From Methylomonas fluvii (lineage in GTDB: Bacteria; Pseudomonadota; Gammaproteobacteria; Methylococcales; Methylomonadaceae), in assembly GCF_014850975.1 (NCBI RefSeq), contig NZ_JACXST010000003.1, positions 1,550,001 to 1,614,000 of the forward strand: 64,000 bases of DNA, given 5' to 3'. A model generated the notes under the pieces. It saw only the letters and a program-made list of their open reading frames with translations. It was not told where the DNA came from and ran no database searches. The position numbers and the translations under genes were made by a program. Positions 43,395 to 57,179 of this stretch are shown here, piece after piece. How positions within the stretch are numbered: position 1 is the stretch's first letter; each line of letters starts with the position of its first letter.

Positions 43395-43658
43395 ATGCCT
43401 ATTTACGAATACCAATGCAATGCTTGCGGACACGAACACGAAGCGCTGCAAAAATTGGGTGCCGAGCCCCTGGTCGTTTGCCCTGCCTGCAATGAAGCGG
43501 AATTAAAAAAGAAAATTTCTGCGGCGGGATTTCGTTTGAAAGGTGGCGGCTGGTACGAAACCGATTTTAAAAGCGGCACGAAGAAAAATGTGGCCGGCGA
43601 AAGCAAAGCTCCAGAAAAAGCCAGCAGTTGCAGTGGCTGTCCCAACCATAACCATTAG
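43395..43658 (+). CDS. FmdB-family zinc ribbon protein
   Basis: An 87-residue protein with the start MPIYEYQCNACGHEHEAL and CPACNEAEL: a four-cysteine zinc ribbon of the FmdB/PutativeRegulatory family. The tail has a further CSGCPNHNH motif. Often precedes aspS in gammaproteobacteria, as here. A GGAG site lies 8 bases upstream of ATG. Exact role unknown. Confidence 0.88.
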   Translation: MPIYEYQCNACGHEHEALQKLGAEPLVVCPACNEAELKKKISAAGFRLKGGGWYETDFKSGTKKNVAGESKAPEKASSCSGCPNHNH

Positions 43659-43673
43659 GAAACCCTTGGTAAC

Positions 43674-43698
43674 TGCCAGTTTTTTAAAATGACTGGCA
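43674..43698 (+). terminator. Weak hairpin between FmdB-type gene and aspS
   Basis: TGCCAGT at 43674-43680 pairs with ACTGGCA at 43692-43698 around an AT-rich loop; the downstream T-run is broken by an interruption. It may attenuate rather than terminate. Confidence 0.4.
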
Positions 43699-43747
43699 AT
43701 TCCTAATTTTTACCTACCCCCGTATTTTGATTAACCCGAGAACAACT

Positions 43748-45538
43748 ATGCGTAGCCACAAGTGTGGAGAATTGAACACCCAACATCTAGGTCAAACCGT
43801 TGCCCTGTGCGGCTGGGTACATCGCCGCCGTGACCACGGCGGCGTTATTTTTATCGACTTGAGAGACCGCGCCGGCTTGGTGCAAGTGGTGTTCGATCCC
43901 GATATGGCCGAAAGCTTTGCGATTGCCGAACACGTCCGCAGTGAATACGTGCTGCGTATCGAAGGTATCGTCCGTGACCGGCCTGAAGGCACGCATAATC
44001 CCAATATGTCTACAGGCCAAATTGAAATATTGGGCAAACATATTGAAGTCTTGAACGAAGCCGAAACGCCGCCATTCCCGTTGGAAAGCGACATCGAAGT
44101 CAACGAAGAGACCCGCCTGCGTTTCCGTTACATCGATCTGCGCCGCACCGCGATGCAACAAAAAATGAAAGTACGCCGCGATGTGACCCGCAACCTGCGT
44201 CAATATCTGGACGATCACGAGTTTTTCGAAATCGAAACGCCGTATCTGACCAAAGCTACCCCGGAAGGCGCGCGCGACTATATCGTGCCTAGCCGTACCC
44301 ACCAAAATTCATTCTTTGCTTTACCGCAATCTCCGCAGCTTTACAAACAGCTGCTGATGATTGCCGGCATGGACCGCTATTACCAAGTTGTGCGCTGCTT
44401 CCGCGACGAAGACTTGCGCGCTGATCGTCAGCCGGAATTTACCCAGCTCGATATCGAGACCTCGTTCATGAACGAGCAGCAAATCATGGCGGTGATGGAA
44501 GAAATGATCCGCCGCCTGTTCAAGGACATCATCGACGTGGATTTGGGCGACCAATTCCCGGTCATGAGTTATGCCGAAGCCATGAATCGTTACGGTTCTG
44601 ACCGTCCGGACCTGCGTATCCCGCTGGAACTGGTAGACATTGCCGAGGAAATGAAAGGCGTGGATTTCAAAGTCTTCTCCGGCCCCGCCAACGATCCAAA
44701 CGGCCGCGTCGTGGCAATGAAATTGCCTGAAGGCGGCGACTTGAGCCGCAGCGTGATCGACGAATTAACTAAGTTCGTCGGCATTTACGGCGCAAAGGGC
44801 CTAGCATATATCAAAGTTAACGACTTGGCGGCCGGCGTCGAAGGCTTGCAATCGCCTATCGTCAAATTCGCTCCGGCTGATGTCTGGGCCAAAGTCATGG
44901 AAAAAGTCGGCGCGCAGAACGGCGACTTGATTTTCTTCGGTGCCGACAAAACCGGTATCGTCAACGAAGCCATGGGCGCACTGCGCGTCAAACTGGGCTT
45001 GGATCGCAATCTGCTGACTGGACCTTGGAAACCGCTTTGGGTCGTGGATTTTCCAATGTTTGCCTGGGACGAAAAAGCCCAACGCTATACGGCTATCCAT
45101 CATCCGTTCACCGCACCGAGCTGTTCGGTGGAAGAATTGGTCGCCAACCCCGGCACTGCTCTGTCGCGCGCTTACGACTTGGTGTTGAACGGCACCGAAG
45201 TCGGCGGCGGCTCGATCCGGATCAACCGCACCGCGATGCAGCAAACCGTATTCGACATTCTGGGTATCGGCCACGAAGAAGCCCGCGAAAAATTTGGCTT
45301 CTTGCTGGATGCCTTGAAATATGGCGCGCCACCGCACGGCGGCATCGCCTTTGGCTTGGACCGTCTGGTGATGTTAATGACTGGCGCCAGCTCGATTCGC
45401 GACGTCATCGCATTTCCGAAAACCCAGACTGCCGCTTGCCCACTGTTCAACGCCCCAGCATTGGTCAGCGAAGAACAATTGAAAGAATTGGGTATCAGGC
45501 TGCGTACCCCTGCAGGCAAAACCGAAAAGCAGGATTAA
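43748..45538 (+). CDS. aspS: Aspartyl-tRNA synthetase
   Basis: Bacterial-type class II AspRS of 596 residues. The N-terminal OB-fold ([18 protein letters not shown]) is followed by the class II core with motif 2 [17 protein letters not shown] and motif 3 [12 protein letters not shown], and the GAD insert in between. I start at ATG 43748 with GAGAA upstream; an in-frame TTG 21 bases earlier has none. A strong terminator follows. Whether it also charges tRNA-Asn cannot be told here. Confidence 0.95.
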   Translation: MRSHKCGELNTQHLGQTVALCGWVHRRRDHGGVIFIDLRDRAGLVQVVFDPDMAESFAIAEHVRSEYVLRIEGIVRDRPEGTHNPNMSTGQIEILGKHIEVLNEAETPPFPLESDIEVNEETRLRFRYIDLRRTAMQQKMKVRRDVTRNLRQYLDDHEFFEIETPYLTKATPEGARDYIVPSRTHQNSFFALPQSPQLYKQLLMIAGMDRYYQVVRCFRDEDLRADRQPEFTQLDIETSFMNEQQIMAVMEEMIRRLFKDIIDVDLGDQFPVMSYAEAMNRYGSDRPDLRIPLELVDIAEEMKGVDFKVFSGPANDPNGRVVAMKLPEGGDLSRSVIDELTKFVGIYGAKGLAYIKVNDLAAGVEGLQSPIVKFAPADVWAKVMEKVGAQNGDLIFFGADKTGIVNEAMGALRVKLGLDRNLLTGPWKPLWVVDFPMFAWDEKAQRYTAIHHPFTAPSCSVEELVANPGTALSRAYDLVLNGTEVGGGSIRINRTAMQQTVFDILGIGHEEAREKFGFLLDALKYGAPPHGGIAFGLDRLVMLMTGASSIRDVIAFPKTQTAACPLFNAPALVSEEQLKELGIRLRTPAGKTEKQD

Positions 45539-45549
45539 GATAAACCTGA

Positions 45550-45580
45550 GGGCGGACAGTCTTGTCCGCCCTTTCTTCTT
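45550..45580 (+). terminator. Rho-independent terminator after aspS
   Basis: GGGCGGACA at 45550-45558 pairs with TGTCCGCCC at 45563-45571, followed by TTTCTTCTT. Confidence 0.85.
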
Positions 45581-45677
45581 GTTAAGCTTGCCACCGGATA
45601 ACTTGCGAAGCAGTCATCCAAGGTATTGATATACGTCAAAAAAGCACCCCAAATACTCGTTGACTTTTTTTACCAAA

Positions 45678-45707
45678 TTGATAAGTTAATCACGTTATTT
45701 TTATCAA
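45678..45707. promoter_or_regulatory. Inverted repeat upstream of the orphan 91-residue gene
   Basis: TTGATAA at 45678-45684 and TTATCAA at 45701-45707 are exact inverted repeats around 16 AT-rich bases, with TTGACT at 45660 upstream as a possible -35. About 75 bp separate it from the gene. Candidate operator only. The remainder of 45581-45783 holds no other feature I can support. Confidence 0.35.
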
Positions 45708-45783
45708 ATAACAGATCCTGGTTGCGGATCTTCGCATGGCATAAGGATTACCGCCCAACACTCCGAATGAGGAGGGGGATGCT

Positions 45784-46059
45784 ATGAATAAAATAACTCC
45801 ACATCTACTTCGCGACTTAAACGCCACTCTTCCTGAGGGTGCAGAGTGCTATCTGTGCGGTGCAGTCAGAAGAGCGCTACACCATTACCGCAAGGGGCGC
45901 GAACCCGTGGCCTACCTAGACAAAGATCAAGCTCTGCCGGTGCTAGCCCACCGCCTTGGCCGCGGTCTCAGACGCTTTTTCTTAGACGACATACAAACGG
46001 CGCTAGATGCTGCAGATCACCCGGACCAGCAAAAAAGCTCGCTCAGTTGGCCCTACTAA
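45784..46059 (+). CDS. Orphan 91-residue protein, unknown family
   Basis: I do not recognise it. It is basic and has a CxxC pair (ECYLCGAVRRALHHYRKGRE) early on and a second, helical half (ALPVLAHRLGRGLRRFFLDDI). No signal peptide or membrane segment. The GAGGAGGGGG stretch a few bases before the ATG is one of the strongest ribosome sites in the window, and a tight terminator follows, so it is a single-gene unit that is probably well translated. A small regulatory or zinc-binding protein is possible. Confidence 0.65.
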   Translation: MNKITPHLLRDLNATLPEGAECYLCGAVRRALHHYRKGREPVAYLDKDQALPVLAHRLGRGLRRFFLDDIQTALDAADHPDQQKSSLSWPY

Positions 46060-46102
46060 GCAAATCGCTTAATCGTTTTTAGGGACACCTACCGACTACA
46101 TC

Positions 46103-46129
46103 CCCCCTTCGGCGAAGGGGGAGTTTTTT
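46103..46129 (+). terminator. Rho-independent terminator after the orphan gene
   Basis: CCCCCTTC at 46103-46110 pairs with GAAGGGGG at 46114-46121, then AG and six T residues. Confidence 0.85.
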
Positions 46130-46150
46130 CAGACTGTTCAACATTGAGCC

Positions 46151-47128
46151 TCAAACCCGGACCGGAAAAGCCAGCACATCGCTAATAGACTCGCTGCCCA
46201 AAGCAATCATCAGCAGCCGATCCAAACCAATTGCTACCCCGCTGCAATCCGGCAAACCGAATTTCAATGCCTGCAAAAATGCTTCATCTTTGCTAACTAC
46301 CGGCAAGTCATGGCTTAGCCGATAAGCAATTTCCTTATCAAAACGTGCCTCCTGCTCTTGCGGATCGGCAAGTTCATAAAAACCATTGCCCAGTTCCACG
46401 CCATTAATGAACACTTCAAAACGCTCACTGATCCTTGGATCATCGACATGCAGGCGCGCCAGCGAAGACTGTATTGCCGGATAGCTATGCAGCAAATAAA
46501 TCGTATTTTTATCCATCATCCGCTGGACGCAATGGCTAAAAATAAAATCCAGCCACAAGGCATGATCGTCGCCGCATAGGTCGAAAGCCTCCGGAAGCGC
46601 ATTCGCAGACGCATAAGCCTGATAATCGCTGACGCAAAAAATCAACGGATCCAAGCCGGTGGCATCCAAAAATAGTTGTTGGTGGCTGATTTGCTTGGTT
46701 GGCAATGAGGCATGAAAAGGTTGCAACAGCTGCGACAATAATTCGGCAACTTCCGCCATCAATTGTCGCAAATCGTAGCCAACCTGATACCATTCCAAAA
46801 TCGTGAATTCCGGATTGTGGTAGCGCCCTGCTTCACCATTCCTAAACGCCTTGCAGATCTGATAAATACTGCCGCTGCCAGCAGCCAACAGCCGTTTCAT
46901 CGCGAACTCAGGCGAGGTTTGCAGAAACAGGATGGGTCGGCTGGGGGGGAAGTTAAACTGACTGCTGAAAAAATCCAGCTGCGGATCGGTACCCGTGGCT
47001 GGACACAATAGCGGCGTTTCGACTTCCAGCACATCCCTCGCCTCGAAAAAACGCCGTATCGCTGCCAGCATTTGCGCGCGAGTGCGCAAATGCGCCAGTG
47101 GGCAGCTCGGCTGCCAGCTTACCGTCAC
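46151..47128 (-). CDS. epmA: EF-P beta-lysine ligase EpmA (PoxA/GenX)
   Basis: A 325-residue paralogue of the class II lysyl-tRNA synthetase core without anticodon domain. It attaches (R)-beta-lysine to Lys34 of EF-P. Motif 2 region is [20 protein letters not shown] and motif 3 is [12 protein letters not shown]. It overlaps the efp stop by 4 bp, so both proteins are made together, and epmB lies divergent just upstream. No epmC hydroxylase was seen. Confidence 0.95.
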   Translation of the reverse strand: MTVSWQPSCPLAHLRTRAQMLAAIRRFFEARDVLEVETPLLCPATGTDPQLDFFSSQFNFPPSRPILFLQTSPEFAMKRLLAAGSGSIYQICKAFRNGEAGRYHNPEFTILEWYQVGYDLRQLMAEVAELLSQLLQPFHASLPTKQISHQQLFLDATGLDPLIFCVSDYQAYASANALPEAFDLCGDDHALWLDFIFSHCVQRMMDKNTIYLLHSYPAIQSSLARLHVDDPRISERFEVFINGVELGNGFYELADPQEQEARFDKEIAYRLSHDLPVVSKDEAFLQALKFGLPDCSGVAIGLDRLLMIALGSESISDVLAFPVRV

Positions 47129-47694
47129 TCTTTGACGCGGGAGACGTATTCGCCGGTACGGGTATCGACTTTAATGACTTCGCCGATTTGTACAAACAAG
47201 GGTACGCGCACCACGGCACCGGATTCCAGCGTTGCAGGTTTTCCGCCGCCGCCGGACGTATCGCCTTTCAAACCAGGATCGGTTTCGGTGATGGTCAATT
47301 CTACGAAATTGGGCGGCGTAACCGATAACGGTGAGTCGTTCCACAAGGTCATCGTGCAAATATCTTGTTCTTTCAGCCATTTAATGGCATCGGAGACCGC
47401 ATTTTTATCGGCTTGGTACTGTTCAAAAGTATCCGGCACCATGAAATGCCAGAACTCACCATCGCTATACAAATATTGCATTTCCTTATCAACGACGTCC
47501 GCACCTTCGACGGTATCGCCGGATTTGAAGGTACGCTCGATGACCCGGCCGGTTTTCAGATTTCTGATCCTGACCCGATTGAACGCCTGCCCCTTGCCCG
47601 GCTTAACAAACTCGTTTTCGATAATCGAACAAGGGTCGTTGTCCAGCATGATTTTCAAACCGCCCTTGAACTCGTTGGTGCTAAAAGTCGCCAT
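47125..47694 (-). CDS. efp: Elongation factor P
   Basis: A 189-residue EF-P, which relieves ribosome stalling at polyproline. The modified residue is Lys34 in VKPGKGQAF, and the three-domain length is normal. I start at ATG 47694 because GAGGA lies 6 bases upstream and this gives the family N terminus [10 protein letters not shown]; a frame to 47712 exists but is not supported. Directly coupled to epmA by 4-bp overlap. Confidence 0.95.
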   Translation of the reverse strand: MATFSTNEFKGGLKIMLDNDPCSIIENEFVKPGKGQAFNRVRIRNLKTGRVIERTFKSGDTVEGADVVDKEMQYLYSDGEFWHFMVPDTFEQYQADKNAVSDAIKWLKEQDICTMTLWNDSPLSVTPPNFVELTITETDPGLKGDTSGGGGKPATLESGAVVRVPLFVQIGEVIKVDTRTGEYVSRVKE

Positions 47695-47767
47695 TTTTTC
47701 CTCGTGAAACAAATAATAGTCGGGCGATTATAATGGATAAGATTTTTAATCGGAAACTGGAGCAGCA

Positions 47768-48754
47768 TTGAACACCCAAACCGCCGGCTGGCAACAGGCG
47801 CTGGCCGACGCATTTACCAGCGTCGAGGCCCTTTGTGACTTTTTGAATATTTCAACAGACAGCGTGGCAATGCTGCCGGATTTCAAAGCCTTTCCGCTCC
47901 GCGTGCCACGCGGTTTTGCTGATTGCATGCGCCGCGGCGATCCAAATGACCCCTTGCTAAGACAAGTGCTGCCGACTCAGAACGAACTGATCGACTATCC
48001 GGGCTACAACCATGATCCGGTAGGCGACCTCGGCGCGGTCGCCGAAGCAGGTATTATTCATAAGTATCATGGCCGGGTATTATTGATCAGCACCGGCGCT
48101 TGCGCGGTGCACTGCCGGTATTGTTTTCGGCGGAATTTTCCTTATGCGGAGTTGCAGTTGTCGACCCAAAAAGTTCAACAAGCGCTTAGCTACATCATTA
48201 GCCATCCGGAAATAAGCGAAGTGATACTCAGCGGCGGCGACCCCTTGCTGCTCAATGACGAAAAACTCGGCCAGCTGTTGGCACAGCTAGGTGAGATTGA
48301 ACACATCAAACGTATTCGCATTCATAGCCGAGTGCCCATCGTGTTGCCAATGCGCGTCACTCAACAACTGCTGAACACCTTATCCAGCCTTTCGCAACAA
48401 GTTGTGATGGTATTTCACGCCAATCATGCGAATGAGCTGAGCCCTGCCGTTGGAGCAGTTTGTAGCGATTTACGCCGCCACGGCATCACTTTATTGAATC
48501 AAAGCGTTCTGCTGAAGGGAGTTAACGATGCCGGCACGGCGCTCTGCGAACTGAGCGAAAAACTGTTTGAACTAGGTATTTTGCCCTACTATCTGCATGT
48601 ACTGGATCATGCCAGCGGCACCGGCCATTTTGAAGTATCCGAAACTGTAGCCAGGCAATTACTCGAAGATATGCAAAGCCATCTACCCGGCTATCTGGTT
48701 CCCAAACTGGTTAAAGAACAGGCCGGAGCTGCGTATAAAATCCCAATTTGCTAA
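47768..48754 (+). CDS. epmB: EF-P-specific lysine 2,3-aminomutase EpmB
   Basis: A 328-residue radical SAM enzyme that makes (R)-beta-lysine for EpmA. Cluster motif C-AVH-C-RY-C is within GACAVHCRYCFRRNFPY; the PLP-binding lysine is expected in the LLKGVNDA region. The start codon appears to be TTG at 47768 with GGAG 8 bases upstream; the next ATG is too far inside. Divergent from efp-epmA with a 73-bp shared promoter region. The frame ends cleanly. Confidence 0.93.
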   Translation: MNTQTAGWQQALADAFTSVEALCDFLNISTDSVAMLPDFKAFPLRVPRGFADCMRRGDPNDPLLRQVLPTQNELIDYPGYNHDPVGDLGAVAEAGIIHKYHGRVLLISTGACAVHCRYCFRRNFPYAELQLSTQKVQQALSYIISHPEISEVILSGGDPLLLNDEKLGQLLAQLGEIEHIKRIRIHSRVPIVLPMRVTQQLLNTLSSLSQQVVMVFHANHANELSPAVGAVCSDLRRHGITLLNQSVLLKGVNDAGTALCELSEKLFELGILPYYLHVLDHASGTGHFEVSETVARQLLEDMQSHLPGYLVPKLVKEQAGAAYKIPIC

Positions 48755-48853
48755 GCACCGGACAGTTTTCCGGCGACACGGATTCACATTTACCGATACC
48801 CGGTCTAAGATTTTTCCCGTGCCTCCCGGTCAGATCCCCGACATCAGCAAACT

Positions 48854-52852
<3,999 letters not shown>

Positions 52853-52856
52853 GAAA

Positions 52857-53780
52857 ATGGAAAGTAGAAACACGCATACCATTCTGGCCGTGGATGATAG
52901 CCCGGAAAATCTGGATCTTATCAAGAATATTCTCGAACCCCATTACACGGTAAAAGTAGCCGTGCATAGTGAACTGGCTTTACATATCGCTACCAGCCAG
53001 CTTCCCGATCTGATCCTGCTGGACATCATCCTGGACGACATGGATGGTTATGAAATATGCCATCAGCTCAAGTCGTCGGATAAAACCCGCAATATTCCGA
53101 TTATTTTTCTGACCGCCAAACGCTCGGAAGAAGATGAGGTGCACGGCTTTCGAATCGGCGGTAGCGACTACATCACCAAACCGTTTTCGCCGTCGATTGT
53201 TTTAGCAAGAGTACGCACTCAAATTCAGCTAAAAACCAAATCCGATTTATTGGAAAAACTGGCGTCGCTGGATGGCCTGACCGAGATACCCAACCGCAGA
53301 GCATTTGACGCCGCCCTGGAACGCCAATGGAACCAGTCCAAACGCACCGGCATGCCGCTCTCGCTGTTAATTGCCGATATTGACAATTTCAAACAATTTA
53401 ACGACTACTTTGGCCACCCTATGGGCGACGAATGCCTGAAACGGGTGGCGCGTGCCTTACAAACAATTACCCACAGACCCGAAGACTTGGTGGCAAGATT
53501 GGGCGGCGAAGAGTTCGCTATCTTGCTTCCCAACACCGACAGCATAGGCGCCCTGATGCGTGCCGAGCAGTACCGCGAAACCATAGAGAACCTGAAAATA
53601 CGGCATACGCAGAACAATCCCAACAATTTCGTGACCATATCCATCGGCGTTGCGACGCTGCAGGCCCACACATTCGACGACGTTGCCAGTTTACTGAAAG
53701 CGGCGGACGATGCGTTATATCAGGCCAAGCATCAAGGCCGGAATCGTATCTGCGCGAATAACTTGTCCAATGGCAGGTAG
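52857..53780 (+). CDS. Response regulator diguanylate cyclase (REC-GGDEF)
   Basis: A 307-residue REC-GGDEF protein. The phosphorylation site is Asp56 in DLILLDIILDD; Lys in DYITKPFSP completes the receiver. The cyclase motif is LGGEEFA with an RPED inhibitory site five residues before it, so it can make c-di-GMP and is product-inhibited. ATG at 52857 lies just after the kinase stop (TAG, then GAAAATG) and overlaps an AGGA site. Likely activated by the hybrid kinase to raise c-di-GMP. Confidence 0.92.
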   Translation: MESRNTHTILAVDDSPENLDLIKNILEPHYTVKVAVHSELALHIATSQLPDLILLDIILDDMDGYEICHQLKSSDKTRNIPIIFLTAKRSEEDEVHGFRIGGSDYITKPFSPSIVLARVRTQIQLKTKSDLLEKLASLDGLTEIPNRRAFDAALERQWNQSKRTGMPLSLLIADIDNFKQFNDYFGHPMGDECLKRVARALQTITHRPEDLVARLGGEEFAILLPNTDSIGALMRAEQYRETIENLKIRHTQNNPNNFVTISIGVATLQAHTFDDVASLLKAADDALYQAKHQGRNRICANNLSNGR

Positions 53781-53869
53781 TTTAGATATCTGCGCATCGT
53801 TACCGTTTAGGAAAGCGTCTATAATCCCAGCTAATCCACTCCATACCTTATTACCCCGGCTTTTTGTTT

Positions 53870-54595
53870 ATGCATCTTTACCTCGACTTTAATGCTTCCT
53901 ATCTTGCCGCGTTTGTAATGGGTTTATTCAGCAGCCTGCATTGCATAGGCATGTGCGGCTCCATTATCGGCACCCTTACTTACAGTCTGAAACCCGAACT
54001 TCGTAACGATAAACGCCGTCTGTTTGGCATAGTGTTGAATTACAACATCGGCAGGGTTCTAAGCTACGCGATGGCCGGCGCCTTGGTGGGCGCTCTGGAG
54101 GCCTTTTTAACTTTACCTTTTGCTCAAGGTCAAGCGCACAGATTTTTGCAACTGCTCTCGGCCGTGGTGATGGCGGGAGCGGGACTTTACCTCGGCGGTT
54201 GGTTTCCTTACTTTGCCTACATCGAAAAAATGGGCGCACGCTTCTGGAAACTGATCGAACCATTCGGCCGCCGATTGATTCCGGTACAAAACCGCACCCA
54301 AGCTTTGTTGTTTGGTATGGTGTGGGGCTGGCTACCCTGCGGCCTGATTTATACGGCATTGGCACTAGCAGTTACCACGGGGAGCATTACCCACAGCGCG
54401 CTCACGATGTTGGCATTTGGATTGGGCACTTTACCTGCCGTGATGGGTGTCGGTATAATGACCTCATTACTGGCGAGGCTTTCGAAAATCCGGCACTTTA
54501 AACACGCGGTTGCAGCCTTGTTTATTATCTTTGCGCTATTGGCATCCTTCCCATGGCTCTATCCAATGCGCGTTGAACACATCATGACGTTTTGA
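53870..54595 (+). CDS. TauE/SafE-like (DsbD_2) membrane protein
   Basis: A 241-residue, six-helix membrane protein. The motif GLFSSLHCIGMCGSIIGTL with His-Cys and Met-Cys-Gly, plus MVWGWLPCGLIYTAL in the second half, marks the SafE/DsbD-like family often found near cytochrome oxidase and copper genes, where it handles copper or sulfite. No such genes are next to it here. ATG 53870 is preferred to the TTG two codons earlier. Its stop is 11 bp before the GTG of the sigma-54 activator. Confidence 0.8.
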   Translation: MHLYLDFNASYLAAFVMGLFSSLHCIGMCGSIIGTLTYSLKPELRNDKRRLFGIVLNYNIGRVLSYAMAGALVGALEAFLTLPFAQGQAHRFLQLLSAVVMAGAGLYLGGWFPYFAYIEKMGARFWKLIEPFGRRLIPVQNRTQALLFGMVWGWLPCGLIYTALALAVTTGSITHSALTMLAFGLGTLPAVMGVGIMTSLLARLSKIRHFKHAVAALFIIFALLASFPWLYPMRVEHIMTF

Positions 54596-54606
54596 GAGGT
54601 TTTACA

Positions 54607-55560
54607 GTGGATAACTTCGATCCTATTATTGGACAATCTCCCGCAATCGAAGCATTGATTCGCAGCGCTCGTATCGTTGCGGCGACCGACGTTACCGTGC
54701 TGATCAAAGGCGAAACCGGCACGGGAAAAGAAGTACTGGCAACGGCAATTCAAAAGGATAGCCCCCGCGCAAATAAACCTTTCATCGCCTTAAATTGCGC
54801 GGCACTCCCTGAAGGTTTGGTTGAATCAGAAATATTCGGTCATAAGAAAGGCGCTTTTACCGGCGCGGTATCAGACAAGCAAGGTCTGTTTCAAGCAGCC
54901 GATGGCGGCACTTTGTTTCTGGACGAAATCAATTCTTTACCCTTAGGAATCCAGGCAAAGCTTTTGCGATTTCTGGAGTCGGGAGAATGTTTGCCCGTTG
55001 GCGGCACCAAACCCTACATGGTGAATGTGCGCGTAATTGCGGCCTCCAATGCCGACCTCACCAAATTGATAGAAAACGGTCAGTTTCGCCAGGACTTGTA
55101 TTTCCGCTTAAATGTAGTGCCGCTGGAATTGCCGGCATTGCATCAGCGCACCGAAGATATAGAAATACTGGCCAAACATTTTTTCACGCACTTCTCGGCC
55201 GCACATTCCCTGGAGCCGCCTACTTTCAGCAGACAAACCATAAAAACGCTGCGCAGCTACAAATGGCCGGGTAATGTACGTGAATTGCGCAATCTTTGCG
55301 AAAGACTAAGTATTCTGCTGGCGGGCAAAGTAATCGAGCCGGAAAATCTGCCCCACGAATTTAACCGCAGCGCAATAACAGTCAGCTCTGACTTTACTTT
55401 GCCGGAGTTGGGTCTACAACTCGATGCGCTGGAAGCAGATATGATTCTGCAAGCATTGAACAGAACCAAGGGCAATCGCAGCAAATCGGCGCGCTTATTG
55501 GGCATTTCCAGAGACACCTTGCTTTACCGGATTCAAAAGCACGGCTTGGCAACACACTAA
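54607..55560 (+). CDS. Sigma-54-dependent activator without receiver domain
   Basis: A 317-residue AAA+ activator plus DNA-binding domain, in the size class of PspF. Walker A is GETGTGKE, the sigma-54 contact loop GAFTGA is intact, Walker B is LFLDEI, and the C-terminal Fis-type helix-turn-helix is RSKSARLLGISRDTLLYRI. No regulatory domain precedes the ATPase, so control must come from a separate inhibitor or from expression. GTG at 54607 has GAGAGG 7 bases upstream; the frame also extends to a TTG at 54592. Target genes unknown; no clear sigma-54 promoter was found in this window. Confidence 0.88.
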   Translation: MDNFDPIIGQSPAIEALIRSARIVAATDVTVLIKGETGTGKEVLATAIQKDSPRANKPFIALNCAALPEGLVESEIFGHKKGAFTGAVSDKQGLFQAADGGTLFLDEINSLPLGIQAKLLRFLESGECLPVGGTKPYMVNVRVIAASNADLTKLIENGQFRQDLYFRLNVVPLELPALHQRTEDIEILAKHFFTHFSAAHSLEPPTFSRQTIKTLRSYKWPGNVRELRNLCERLSILLAGKVIEPENLPHEFNRSAITVSSDFTLPELGLQLDALEADMILQALNRTKGNRSKSARLLGISRDTLLYRIQKHGLATH

Positions 55561-55575
55561 ACCATCCGGTTTACT

Positions 55576-55596
55576 GGGGCTGCATGGTTCAGCCCC
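55576..55596. terminator. Hairpin between convergent activator and PP2C genes
   Basis: GGGGCTG at 55576-55582 pairs with CAGCCCC at 55590-55596 around CATGGTT. No long T-run follows, so it is a candidate bidirectional terminator. Confidence 0.5.
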
Positions 55597-55614
55597 TGCC
55601 CTCCTGCTAAACAG

Positions 55615-56358
55615 CTAACGCCGCCTTACCCACTGCACGGTGACATTATCGCTTTTACCTTGAGCGCGTAATACTGCCATTTTTGCCATCTTCTGCAACT
55701 CCGGCTTTCCGCTACCCTCTTGAGATAACGCCAACAACTCCTGTTCCTTTACAAACTCCCAAAAACCGTCGCTACAGAGCAGAAAGGTTTCGCCGCATTT
55801 CATCGGTGGGAAACAGGCAATATCTACCGCAGGCGCACTCAACACATTGATACTTCGTGTCAGCTTATGCTGATCGGGATGAACCCCCATCTCCCATTCG
55901 CTGATTTTTCCCTCGTTAAACAGTTGTTGGGGCACCGAATGATCTTTTGTACGCCATAGGACTTGCTCGGAATTGATCCGATAAACTCGCGAATCTCCGC
56001 AATGCGCCACTATCGCTCGCTCCTTGTCCAGATACAGAATTGCGCAGGTGGTGTGAGCATCGCTTGCAAACGGATCGCCGGCAAATAGTTCACTCATATT
56101 CCTGACAGCTTCCGCAATCCAAGCGGCCATGACCGTTTCTGCCTTCACTGAGGATATATGAGCATGATACTTTTCCGCCAGAGCAATCAAGCTACGGCAA
56201 AAAAATTGTGACGCTTTTTCGCCGGAGTAATGCCCGCCTAATCCGTCAGCGACGACAAATAATGCGTAATTAGCGCACACCCGGTGCGCCATGCAATCCT
56301 GATTGACCTCTCGATTGCCTATCGAGGTTAATTGATAAAACTCGAGTTCGTTCTGCAT
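55615..56358 (-). CDS. PP2C-type Ser/Thr protein phosphatase
   Basis: A 247-residue metal-dependent phosphatase (PPM family). Metal ligands appear in NREVNQDC, VADGLGGH and the late DN of KSDNVTVQW; HCGDSRVYRI is also typical. Length is normal for bacterial Stp/PrpC enzymes. It lies 4 bp after pdxJ in the same direction. No Ser/Thr kinase gene is in the window, so its partner is elsewhere. Such genes occur with type VI secretion, but nothing of that system is seen. Confidence 0.9.
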   Translation of the reverse strand: MQNELEFYQLTSIGNREVNQDCMAHRVCANYALFVVADGLGGHYSGEKASQFFCRSLIALAEKYHAHISSVKAETVMAAWIAEAVRNMSELFAGDPFASDAHTTCAILYLDKERAIVAHCGDSRVYRINSEQVLWRTKDHSVPQQLFNEGKISEWEMGVHPDQHKLTRSINVLSAPAVDIACFPPMKCGETFLLCSDGFWEFVKEQELLALSQEGSGKPELQKMAKMAVLRAQGKSDNVTVQWVRRR

Positions 56359-56362
56359 TACA

Positions 56363-57106
56363 TCAACCGTGTAAACGCGACTCCCGCATGACGCGCTTCA
56401 TGTCCCTGACCGCGCTATCCAGGCCTAAAAACAAAGCCTGTGCAATCAAGGAATGACCAATATTTAGCTCGACAATCTGCTCGATCCGGCAAATAGCCTC
56501 CACATTGGCGATATTCAAGCCGTGGCCGGCATTGACTTGCAATCCGGCTTGGTGGGCATAGGCCGCGGCCGCGCGGATTCGCTGCAATTCTTTCTCCCGC
56601 TCTAGTTTGCTTGCGGCATCGGCATAGCGGCCGGTATGTAACTCCACCACCGGCGCACCCGCCTGGACCGCTGCGTCGATTTGCCGACAATCCGGATCGA
56701 TAAACAAGGAGACTTCTATATTCGCATCCGCCAATTGTTGGCAGGCAGAACGCATCTTGTCCGCGGCACCGGCCACATCCAGACCGCCTTCGGTCGTCAA
56801 TTCCTCTCGGCGCTCCGGCACCAAACAACAAGCTTGCGGCTCAACTTTAACCGCAAGCGCCAACATGGCATCGGTCACGGCCATTTCCAGATTCAACCGG
56901 GTGTGCAACATATCCTTTAACAAATAAATATCTCTGTCCTGAATATGCCGTCTGTCTTCGCGCAAATGCGCGGTAATGCCATCGGCACCGGCTTGCTCGG
57001 CGATCAGCGCAGCCTGCACCGGCTCGGGATAACGAGTACCTCTAGCCTGGCGCAAGGTCGCAACATGGTCGATGTTGACACCTAATAAGATGATTTGTTT
57101 TTCCAT
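56363..57106 (-). CDS. pdxJ: Pyridoxine 5'-phosphate synthase PdxJ
   Basis: Condenses deoxyxylulose-5-phosphate with 3-amino-1-hydroxyacetone phosphate to pyridoxine phosphate. 247 residues, full length. Signature segments are [43 protein letters not shown] and VNAGHGLN. Classical neighbour of recO, separated by 73 bp. The upstream run smc-zipA-lepA-lepB-rnc-era-recO-pdxJ reads in one direction. Confidence 0.97.
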   Translation of the reverse strand: MEKQIILLGVNIDHVATLRQARGTRYPEPVQAALIAEQAGADGITAHLREDRRHIQDRDIYLLKDMLHTRLNLEMAVTDAMLALAVKVEPQACCLVPERREELTTEGGLDVAGAADKMRSACQQLADANIEVSLFIDPDCRQIDAAVQAGAPVVELHTGRYADAASKLEREKELQRIRAAAAYAHQAGLQVNAGHGLNIANVEAICRIEQIVELNIGHSLIAQALFLGLDSAVRDMKRVMRESRLHG

Positions 57107-57179
57107 TGAATATGAGTCCGCAAGCGGATGAGAAAGAGGGATGAAAGACGGTCAACCTATCCTGACTTTTGTCTTTCGC

